From: Candidatus Thorarchaeota archaeon
GTDB lineage: Archaea > Asgardarchaeota > Thorarchaeia > Thorarchaeales > Thorarchaeaceae
Direction: 5' to 3'
Length of the DNA: 12,647 nucleotides
Assembly: GCA_030638785.1 (NCBI GenBank)
Contig: DAOWDY010000200.1
Span: 1 to 12,647 of the forward strand
The position numbers were made by a program, and so were the translations under genes. This document shows positions 6,126 through 11,861 of the stretch, one piece after another. The notes under the pieces are model-generated. The model searched no databases and was not told the DNA's origin. It worked only from the letters and a program-made list of their open reading frames with translations. Each line of letters starts with the position of its first letter. The stretch's first letter is position 1.

Positions 6126-6614
6126 TTGGCGACTAAAATCAAGATGGAAACCAATCGTGGAACACTCATGCTCGAGATGTTCAGTGATGATGCAATCAAC
6201 ACCGTCAAGAACTTCGTGACTCTAGCTCAGAAGGGATACTTTGATGGTTTAGCCTTTCACAGAGTTCTTCCGGAGTTTGTGGTGCAGGGTGGCGATCCCA
6301 CCGGAACCGGCTCAGGCGGCCCAGGTTATGCTATTGCATGTGAAACTAGAGGCCACAGACAGAAGCACGATGCTGGAGCTTTATCGATGGCGCATGCTGG
6401 TAGAGATACTGGAGGATCTCAATTCTTCCTTGTACTCACACGTGAAAAGACCAAGCATCTCGATGGCAAGCACACAGTCTTTGGACAGGTCACTGAAGGC
6501 CTTGATATTCTCCCACAGATTCAGGGCGGGGACCAGATGCTCAAAGTAGAGGTCCTAGAGGTTGACCCAGCAATAGAGAATCACGAACTACAGACAATGA
6601 AATCTTGGAGATAG
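6126..6614 (+). CDS. Cyclophilin-type peptidyl-prolyl cis-trans isomerase
   Basis: Catalyses cis-trans isomerisation of X-Pro bonds. There is no signal peptide, so it should act in the cytosol. From TTG 6126 it has 162 residues, a compact single cyclophilin domain. FHR at 44-46 carries the catalytic Arg46, QGGDPTG is at 54-60, GGSQFF at 96-101, and LDGKHTVFGQV starts at 112. The residue matching the cyclosporin-contact tryptophan of human CypA (W121) is His111, so cyclosporin sensitivity is probably low, as in many prokaryotic members. TTG 6126 is chosen because GGTGAT precedes it by four bases and the protein then begins MATKIKMETN, a normal family start. TTG 6114 and GTG 6117 are alternatives. 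Its last 13 codons are duplicated at 8518-8555. It is convergent with the beta-lactamase-like gene and shares a terminator hairpin with it. Confidence 0.95.
   Translation: MATKIKMETNRGTLMLEMFSDDAINTVKNFVTLAQKGYFDGLAFHRVLPEFVVQGGDPTGTGSGGPGYAIACETRGHRQKHDAGALSMAHAGRDTGGSQFFLVLTREKTKHLDGKHTVFGQVTEGLDILPQIQGGDQMLKVEVLEVDPAIENHELQTMKSWR
6571..6608 (+). repeat. Direct repeat copy 1 (3' end of the cyclophilin gene)
   Basis: The last 38 bases before the cyclophilin stop match 8518-8555 at 34 of 38 positions without gaps. A 22-base exact core lies at 6582-6603. Both copies are in the same orientation, 1,947 bases apart, and between them they enclose the hydrolase gene. Confidence 0.85.
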
Positions 6615-6630
6615 TTCATTACTTAGGTTA

Positions 6631-6664
6631 CAGGCTCTGGTAAGTATGATTGACCAGGGCCCTG
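6631..6664. terminator. Hairpin terminator between convergent genes
   Basis: Arms at 6631-6641 and 6653-6664 form about 11 base pairs with one bulged C and an 11-base loop. The right arm includes the palindrome CAGGGCCCTG. A T-rich stretch (6671-6676) follows on the plus strand, so it most plausibly ends the cyclophilin transcript. It sits just past the end of the hydrolase gene and could serve both directions. Confidence 0.6.
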
Positions 6665-6674
6665 ACCCATTTTC

Positions 6675-8420
6675 TTATGACTTAATTCGCTCTCCTGGGA
6701 CTGTTGTCCCAAATTCGGATACCATGAACCTATTGATTTCGCCGTTTTCTTCCTGTTGAAATGTGATAGTCATGCTGGAAGAGGCCTTTGGTTTGAACCG
6801 CATTCCCCTGACAGGGACAAGTTCCATTTGGGGTGCACCTACCACAGCGAAAACAAGTGTATTTTCTCCTTTGATAATCATTTCTACAGTTTTTCCATAG
6901 TACTCATACTTGCCCTCTATCTTACTGAGGAATGCAGGATCTTTCAAGTGGTCGTCTGGTAATCGAGCAAACTTGATTGGAGGAACTTGCATCTCTAACC
7001 GGATAGTCAAAGACTCAATGTCCCCACTTGATTCAGTAAAAAATGTCAAAGTATCCCCAAAATCATATCTTTCCAAGTTGTACTGAAAAGTATCATAATG
7101 ATAGTGTGTCACCGGAAATTTCTGAGAACCATACTTGAGTTTTAGTTCATCCTCCTCAGACAAGATTGTGAGGATTCCGTACCCGGGATTGTGATAGTTC
7201 CCTACATACTCCTCCAAAGGATGAGTAGGTTTTGTGTCAGTAACTTTCAGTTCTTCTTCTTTTTCCTTCGACTCCCGATAGGCCTTTTTTCTGGCATCAA
7301 ATATGGGCTTGAAGTAATCTGACCAATCAACTGGATCCAGTTTTAGCAATCTATCCACAATAATACTGGCGACAACTCCTGTAAGTGGTATCCCATATTC
7401 GTTAACCATTACACCTACTCCGATTCCCTCATCAGGGATGAAGTAAAGCTGTGTTGAAGACCCTTCAGTATTTCCACCGTGCATGATACGACTAAATCCT
7501 CTATACACATCTGTCTGCCAACCCAATGCATATGCGCCCTGCTTTATCCACTTTTGACCAGGAATCACTTGATCTATAGCTGAATAACCTCCCATAGTAA
7601 CAGGAATATGTGTCCGTTTCAGATTCTCAGGAGAAAGAAGCTGCTTCCCTTCTGCATTACCTTTATTCAGATGAAATCTCAACCATTTTGCTAGATCTGC
7701 TGTACCTGCATTGATACTTCCTGCTCCTGTTGCAGCGATAGACTCTGCTTCTGAAACTGCATCATACTTGACTTCAGTTCTCACTCCCGCAACGTCGTGA
7801 TATCCTTTAGTATGATCATCATTCTTCAGCATCTCCTGAAGTGTTGAATTCGCACCAAGCTTTAGTGGTTTGAAGATACGCTTCTTCAAAAAATCCCTGT
7901 AGTTCATTCCAGAAATTTCCTCTACAAGAGCGGCAGCTGCAATATACATGAGATTGCAGTACTGAAAGGTTGTGCGGAAATCCCTACTGAGATCCAGATG
8001 TGGTAGATATTCAAAAACCATGTCATACGTGAATTCATCATTCAACCACACTATGTCGTGTCTTGGAAGACCAGTACGATGTGACAACATGTCGATCAAT
8101 GTCGTCTTTGCAGATGCGATTGGTTCCTTCAGCTCGAACTTCGGGAACATCTTATGAATTGGTGTGTCCCAATCAAGCTTGCCATCCTCCACAAGCAATG
8201 CGACAGCCGTTGAGGTGAACGACTTTGAGCACGAGCCAATGGGTTGGATGGTCTGTGGTGTCATTGGTAGGTTTTTCTTGATATCTCGTAGACCAACCGC
8301 ATGGGAATATGCAATTTCATTATCTTTCAGAACCACACAAGCAATACCAGGGGCATCCCAGTGTGTTCTAAGTTTCTCTAACTCAGCATCAAATCCTTTT
8401 AGTTCTGCAATTTCAGTCAT
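6675..8420 (-). CDS. Serine beta-lactamase-like hydrolase (class C/esterase family) with C-terminal extensions
   Basis: A serine hydrolase of the beta-lactamase/penicillin-binding-protein fold. Members include peptidases, esterases and transesterases, and the substrate cannot be read from sequence. In the catalytic domain (about 1-370) the three motifs are present: Ser63-x-x-Lys66 in GSCSKSF, Tyr154-Cys-Asn156 in QYCNLMY, and His314-Gly-Gly in MHGGNTEG, replacing the usual KTG. Residues about 370-395 are charged and probably helical (RKKAYRESKEKEEE). From about 398, HPLEEYVGNYHNPGYG matches the DUF3471-type domain often attached to these enzymes, followed by a further beta-rich domain to residue 581. 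No signal peptide is seen, so it should be cytosolic. Archaea lack murein, so cell-wall peptide hydrolysis or classical beta-lactam resistance is unlikely. The ATG at 8420 has GGGAG upstream. It is flanked by direct repeats, and acquisition from bacteria is possible. Confidence 0.88.
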   Translation of the reverse strand: MTEIAELKGFDAELEKLRTHWDAPGIACVVLKDNEIAYSHAVGLRDIKKNLPMTPQTIQPIGSCSKSFTSTAVALLVEDGKLDWDTPIHKMFPKFELKEPIASAKTTLIDMLSHRTGLPRHDIVWLNDEFTYDMVFEYLPHLDLSRDFRTTFQYCNLMYIAAAALVEEISGMNYRDFLKKRIFKPLKLGANSTLQEMLKNDDHTKGYHDVAGVRTEVKYDAVSEAESIAATGAGSINAGTADLAKWLRFHLNKGNAEGKQLLSPENLKRTHIPVTMGGYSAIDQVIPGQKWIKQGAYALGWQTDVYRGFSRIMHGGNTEGSSTQLYFIPDEGIGVGVMVNEYGIPLTGVVASIIVDRLLKLDPVDWSDYFKPIFDARKKAYRESKEKEEELKVTDTKPTHPLEEYVGNYHNPGYGILTILSEEDELKLKYGSQKFPVTHYHYDTFQYNLERYDFGDTLTFFTESSGDIESLTIRLEMQVPPIKFARLPDDHLKDPAFLSKIEGKYEYYGKTVEMIIKGENTLVFAVVGAPQMELVPVRGMRFKPKASSSMTITFQQEENGEINRFMVSEFGTTVPGERIKS

Positions 8421-8513
8421 GAAAATCTCCCTTCATTGCACTCTCTAGCCTACGGGTTGAAAAACTGTAATTATTAAACCATCAATTAATTGTTTTCATT
8501 TTTATAACTAAAG
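8421..8513 (-). promoter_or_regulatory. AT-rich promoter region of the hydrolase gene
   Basis: On the minus strand two TATA-like elements are present: TATAAAAA (8499-8506), which would give a leader of about 57 bases, and TTTAATAATT (8469-8478), which would give about 29. I cannot tell which is used. Read on the plus strand, the same area (TTTTTATAA around 8499-8507) could instead drive transcription toward the cyclophilin-tail fragment. Confidence 0.4.
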
Positions 8514-8561
8514 ATGACAATCGAGAACCACGAACTACAGACAATGAAATTCTGGTGCTAA
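8514..8561 (+). pseudogene. Fragment of a second cyclophilin gene (C-terminal tail only)
   Basis: In frame this reads MTIENHELQTMKFWC and stop; the functional gene ends AIENHELQTMKSWR and stop. The shared stretch is 38 bases (8518-8555), with two of the four differences silent (ATA/ATC, AAT/AAC). No homology to the cyclophilin gene is visible upstream of 8518, and no catalytic part remains. The simplest reading is the remnant of a tandem paralogue or a recombination scar. A functional 15-residue peptide cannot be excluded because an ATG happens to open the frame. A strong hairpin follows, as after a normal gene end. Confidence 0.5.
8518..8555 (+). repeat. Direct repeat copy 2 (cyclophilin tail)
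   Basis: Partner of 6571-6608; the exact 22-base core is at 8529-8550. Same orientation and same reading frame, and also followed by a stop codon within a few bases. Confidence 0.85.
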
Positions 8562-8567
8562 GCCACT

Positions 8568-8600
8568 AGTGACCGTGCCCAATATCGGGCACTGGTCGCT
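8568..8600 (+). terminator. Strong hairpin terminator upstream of hppA
   Basis: Six GC-rich pairs (GTGCCC/GGGCAC, 8575-8580 with 8587-8592) around a 6-base loop AATATC are extended, past one bulged T (8593), by seven more pairs (8568-8574 with 8594-8600), one of them a G-U. A T-rich stretch ATTTTAT follows at 8603-8609. It looks like a transcription terminator isolating hppA from upstream transcription. No intact plus-strand gene lies immediately before it. Confidence 0.6.
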
Positions 8601-8632
8601 GCTATTTTATCAAACACCCACCTATAGTAAGG

Positions 8633-8642
8633 CCTATAATAC
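8633..8642 (+). promoter_or_regulatory. Candidate TATA box of hppA
   Basis: CCTATAATAC lies about 34 bases (box centre) before the hppA ATG and predicts transcription start near 8663, a leader of about nine bases. No good Shine-Dalgarno precedes the ATG, consistent with a very short leader. Confidence 0.4.
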
Positions 8643-8671
8643 GGTTTAATGACCGCCAGACCGAGTCAAAC

Positions 8672-10801
8672 ATGTCTGATATCCTGTTTCTATCTGTAGG
8701 TTTCTTATCTGGCCTTCTTGCAATAATTGTAGCTCTGTTCACATACCGAGAAGTGCTGAAGGCGGATGAAGGAAACGATCGAATGCGAGAGGTCAGCAAG
8801 CTCATTCAGGATGGTGCTGCTTCTTTCATTAAGATACAATACCGAATACTGACGATATTCACCATTGTCTTAGCGGTAGTTCTTGCATTAATTTTCGGAA
8901 ATCTAGGTATACCCATTGCAATCTCATACATTCTAGGGTCTATTGCAAGTATGGGGGCCGGATACATTGGTCTAGCTGTTGCAACCCGAGCAAATCGACG
9001 GACCGCTGCAGCTGCTGCTGAGGGTGGTCTGAGTCCTGCCTTTTTAGTTGCTTTCAGAGCTGGATCTGTTATGGGTCTGATGATTGCTGGAATCGCACTT
9101 GTTGGCTTAACCGCTCTCTACGGACTCTGGGTCTTTCTGTTTCCAACACTGGAAACTCCCTTATTATGGGAGATTCTCACAGGTTTCTCCTTTGGGGCTA
9201 GCACAGTGGCACTCTTTGCAAAGGCGGGTGGTGGAATCTTTACAAAGACCGCAGATATGTCAGCTGACATCGTCGGGAAGATAGAACAGCATATTCCAGA
9301 GGATGACCCACGTAACCCTGCGGCGATTGCTGATGCGGTCGGAGACAACGTGGGCGACGTAGCAGGAACTGGCGCTGATATCTTTGATAGTAATGTTGCT
9401 GCCATTCTGGCGGCTGCACTTCTTGGAGCGGGAATCGATGCTCTGTACTCGCCGCCAATAGTATTTGCACTTCTCCCACTATTCATCGCAGGTTTGGGTA
9501 CTATAGCTTCAGTACTTGGAGTGTATCTAGTCCGACCTAACAAAGACGATGACCCTGGTCCGGCTCTCAATAGGGGGACATATCTCACTACTATACTGTT
9601 TGGTGTCTTCGTTCTTATCGCACTCTTTGTCCTTAGTATAGACATTGCAATCGCACTCTCAGCAATATTCGGACTACTGGCTGGAGTATTCATTGGATTC
9701 ACATCTGACGTGTTTACAAATGACAAGGGAATCTTTAGGTTCCAACCGGTCAAGAATATGGTCGATAATGCGGAGAGGAGCGCTGCAAACCTAATACTGT
9801 CAGGCTATTCTTACGGGCTCCTTAGTGCAGTTCCTTCAGTTTTGGGAGTTGTAATAGCACTTGTAGCATCCTATATTCTAGGGTCCACCTCTACATTTGT
9901 AGGACTTGGTGGATGGGAAGGAGGAATATACACTGTAGCAATCGCTGCAGTTGGGCTTCTAGCAACCAACGGACTTACTATGAGCAGCGACTCCTACGGA
10001 CCAATAGTTGACAACGCTCGTGGTGTGATTGAACAGGCACATGCCCCACATGAGGCAATAGTTGCATGTGACAAATTAGATGCTGCAGGTAATACTGCTA
10101 AAGCCATTACAAAGGGTTTTGCTATTGGATCTGCTGCACTCTCTGTCTTGGCTCTGTTTGCAGCCTTTATCGAAGCTTCAAAAGTAATGCTCGGAACTGA
10201 ATTAGTTGTTGTTAATCTTGCAGACCCCTTCATCCTAGCTGGTGCATTCATCGGAGCTCTCATTCCAGTCACATTCAGTGCAATGCTGATTCTTGGAGTG
10301 GACCGAAATGCAGGAAGAATGATTGAAGAGATTCGTAGACAGTTCAGAGAAGATCCTGGTATCATTGAAGGTACTTCAAAGCCTGACTACGACAAATGTA
10401 TTGCAATCGCAACTTCTGGTGCTATTAGGGAATTGATGCCCTCTACAGTATTAGCAATTGGAGTAACAGTCCTAACTGGGGCAATCTTAGGCTTGCCGGC
10501 TTTGGGTGGATACCTCGCAGGCGCAGTCATAGTCGGTTTCATCATGGCCCTTCAGATGAGCAATTCCGGAGGTGCTTGGGACAATGCAAAGAAGTTGATT
10601 GAGTCACCAGAGTACGACCACAATCATCCACTTTATGATAATATTGTGGAGAATGCGATAATAGGGGATATGGTTGGAGATCCTATGAAAGATACTGCAG
10701 GACCTTCAATCAATACACTTTTGGTTGTGATATCCCTCACAGCCACATTGTTCCTACCTATCATCTACCAGTTGAATCAGTGGATTTTCGCGCTATTTTA
10801 G
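8672..10801 (+). CDS. hppA: Membrane-bound ion-pumping pyrophosphatase, K+-independent type
   Basis: Hydrolyses pyrophosphate at the cytosolic face and pumps H+ (possibly Na+) out. The 709 residues are usual for the family and are mostly membrane helices (about 16 expected). PPi/Mg-binding segments are GGGIFTKTAD at 186-195 with Asp199, Lys203 and Glu205, EDDPRNP at 210-216, and DAVGDNVGDVAG at 221-232. Further ones are DSYGPIVDN at 440-448, LDAAGNT at 469-475, GGAWDNAKK at 633-641, and GDMVGDPMKDTAGPS at 665-679. Lys477 and Thr480 (GNTAKAIT) match the known K+-independence signature (Lys460/Thr463 in Carboxydothermus numbering). The gate region reads ADIFDSN, with Asp239 where most relatives have Glu (ADLFES). 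The ion pumped therefore needs testing. It is monocistronic by appearance: a terminator hairpin before it, one after it. Confidence 0.96.
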   Translation: MSDILFLSVGFLSGLLAIIVALFTYREVLKADEGNDRMREVSKLIQDGAASFIKIQYRILTIFTIVLAVVLALIFGNLGIPIAISYILGSIASMGAGYIGLAVATRANRRTAAAAAEGGLSPAFLVAFRAGSVMGLMIAGIALVGLTALYGLWVFLFPTLETPLLWEILTGFSFGASTVALFAKAGGGIFTKTADMSADIVGKIEQHIPEDDPRNPAAIADAVGDNVGDVAGTGADIFDSNVAAILAAALLGAGIDALYSPPIVFALLPLFIAGLGTIASVLGVYLVRPNKDDDPGPALNRGTYLTTILFGVFVLIALFVLSIDIAIALSAIFGLLAGVFIGFTSDVFTNDKGIFRFQPVKNMVDNAERSAANLILSGYSYGLLSAVPSVLGVVIALVASYILGSTSTFVGLGGWEGGIYTVAIAAVGLLATNGLTMSSDSYGPIVDNARGVIEQAHAPHEAIVACDKLDAAGNTAKAITKGFAIGSAALSVLALFAAFIEASKVMLGTELVVVNLADPFILAGAFIGALIPVTFSAMLILGVDRNAGRMIEEIRRQFREDPGIIEGTSKPDYDKCIAIATSGAIRELMPSTVLAIGVTVLTGAILGLPALGGYLAGAVIVGFIMALQMSNSGGAWDNAKKLIESPEYDHNHPLYDNIVENAIIGDMVGDPMKDTAGPSINTLLVVISLTATLFLPIIYQLNQWIFALF

Positions 10802-10811
10802 ATACACAAAT

Positions 10812-10833
10812 ATGGGGAGCTAAATCTCCCCAT
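10812..10833 (+). terminator. Hairpin after hppA
   Basis: ATGGGGAG and CTCCCCAT form a perfect 8-bp stem with a 6-base loop CTAAAT, starting 11 bases after the hppA stop and followed by a pyrimidine-rich tract (CTTCCTCCC). This is a likely terminator or 3'-end stabiliser, although the next gene begins only 22 bases later. Confidence 0.6.
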
Positions 10834-10842
10834 CTTCCTCCC

Positions 10843-10848
10843 GAGGTG
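10843..10848 (+). promoter_or_regulatory. Shine-Dalgarno fixing a TTG start
   Basis: GAGGTG lies seven bases before TTG 10856 and just behind the hppA hairpin. It is the main support for that non-ATG start. I find no convincing TATA box between hppA and this gene. Confidence 0.6.
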
Positions 10849-10855
10849 TTAGACT

Positions 10856-11740
10856 TTGAGATTTGGCCTTGTTCCCCTAGAGTTCGGACGGATTACTAAG
10901 CAAATTATGTCAGGAAACATCCCAGATTTCTCCAAGTTTGATATTACAGAACATTTGAGATATGCTCTAGAGATTGAACACATCTCTGTAATCGAGATAT
11001 CGGCCGATATCCAATATATCATCCCCAACTCTCTTTCCGAACAAGCTATCAAACGTCTGAACGATCTCAAGGACGAACTTGGTCACACCTATACAGTTCA
11101 TCTACCACTCTGGTCACTTGAGCTTGCTTCCTTCAATGAACCCATTCGGAAGGGAGGAATTGAGAGCATTGTAGATTCAATCAAGTTGTTAGAACCCCTA
11201 GAACCAGAGGTCTATGTATTGCATAACACAGGACCGCTTGCCACAGAATTTTCGCAACTAAACTTTCCAAAAAAGATGGTAGATATGATCTGTATGCTAA
11301 TGGCCGGAATCTCTGCCAGTAGTATTGAAGAGATACTTAGCCGAACAGAGATTGATCCCGCTAAGGTTGCAATTGAGAATATTGAGTTTCCATTTGATGT
11401 GACTCGAGATATAGTGGATGAGTATGGTTTGAGTATCTGTTTCGATACAGGTCACCTACTCTCGAAACAGTCTGGCGATGAGTCCATGCTTGAATTCTAT
11501 AAAAAGCATCGTGACAAAATCATTGAATTACATCTGCATGATGGAAGACCCTCAAAACCTGGAGAGCGGGGTTATATTGACCACAAACATCTGGGAACTG
11601 GGGATCTACCAGTACGGGAGTTTCTCTTGGAACTTGTAAAAGATGATTTCAATGGTCCAATCATCTTCGAATTGACTGCTGATGAGGCTGTGAAGTCATT
11701 ACAACACATCAAAGAGGTCGTACCACAGGCTCTTGATTAA
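10856..11740 (+). CDS. Sugar-phosphate isomerase/epimerase-like TIM-barrel protein
   Basis: Member of the xylose isomerase-like TIM-barrel superfamily, which also contains endonuclease IV. Members use divalent metals to isomerise or epimerise sugars and related hydroxy acids; the substrate is not evident. The 294 residues show barrel strand ends with likely metal ligands: VHLP at 81-84, LHN at 122-124, Glu174 in IENIE, Asp197 and His200 in CFDTGHLL, His226 and His228 in ELHLHDG, the segment DHKHLGTGDLP at 242-252, and Glu272 in IIFELT. The GTGDLP and HLHDG pattern is typical of the isomerase branch rather than the endonuclease branch. The start is TTG with GAGGTG seven bases upstream. It follows hppA by 54 bases beyond a hairpin, so it may be partly co-transcribed by read-through. 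It is cytosolic, with no signal peptide. Confidence 0.85.
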   Translation: MRFGLVPLEFGRITKQIMSGNIPDFSKFDITEHLRYALEIEHISVIEISADIQYIIPNSLSEQAIKRLNDLKDELGHTYTVHLPLWSLELASFNEPIRKGGIESIVDSIKLLEPLEPEVYVLHNTGPLATEFSQLNFPKKMVDMICMLMAGISASSIEEILSRTEIDPAKVAIENIEFPFDVTRDIVDEYGLSICFDTGHLLSKQSGDESMLEFYKKHRDKIIELHLHDGRPSKPGERGYIDHKHLGTGDLPVREFLLELVKDDFNGPIIFELTADEAVKSLQHIKEVVPQALD

Positions 11741-11763
11741 AGGCGCCAAATAGTTAGGCTTTC

Positions 11764-11781
11764 GACGAAGCAGTATTCGTC
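11764..11781 (+). terminator. Possible hairpin after the TIM-barrel gene
   Basis: GACGAA-GCAGTA-TTCGTC is a 6-bp stem with a 6-base loop, 23 bases after the stop. No T-run follows directly, only the TATA region of the next gene, so its role as a terminator is weak. Confidence 0.3.
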
Positions 11782-11790
11782 AACACGCCA

Positions 11791-11800
11791 CTTTTATATT
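11791..11800 (+). promoter_or_regulatory. TATA box of the terminal membrane-protein gene
   Basis: CTTTTATATT is a good archaeal TATA match. It predicts transcription start near 11820 and a leader of about 40 bases containing an inverted repeat and a Shine-Dalgarno. Confidence 0.5.
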
Positions 11801-11831
11801 GTGAAGTGCATATGCTAAGAATTACGGTTAA

Positions 11832-11849
11832 TTGGCGTTATCACGCCAA
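11832..11849 (+). promoter_or_regulatory. Inverted repeat TTGGCG-N6-CGCCAA overlapping the ribosome site
   Basis: A perfect 6-bp inverted repeat with a 6-base spacer lies in the predicted 5' leader. Its right arm overlaps AAGGA (11848-11852), the likely Shine-Dalgarno for ATG 11862. CACGCCA also occurs at 11784-11790, just before the TATA box. This could be a repressor operator or an RNA hairpin limiting translation; neither is shown. Confidence 0.4.
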
Positions 11850-11861
11850 GGAAGTGTGCAT

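Noticed and set aside
6608..8518. A full mobile element bounded by the 38-base direct repeats
   Set aside because: There is no integrase, transposase or terminal inverted repeat, and the only gene inside is the hydrolase. The repeat is real but an element cannot be claimed.
8421..8671. Possible tRNA or larger structured RNA gene before hppA
   Set aside because: I could not form a cloverleaf; only the terminator-like hairpin at 8568-8600 is convincing.
9118..9753. Long open frame (211 codons) on the minus strand
   Set aside because: It lies entirely inside hppA, which is a certain gene; its translation is low-complexity Ser/Ala/Pro-rich with no motif, typical of an antisense shadow.
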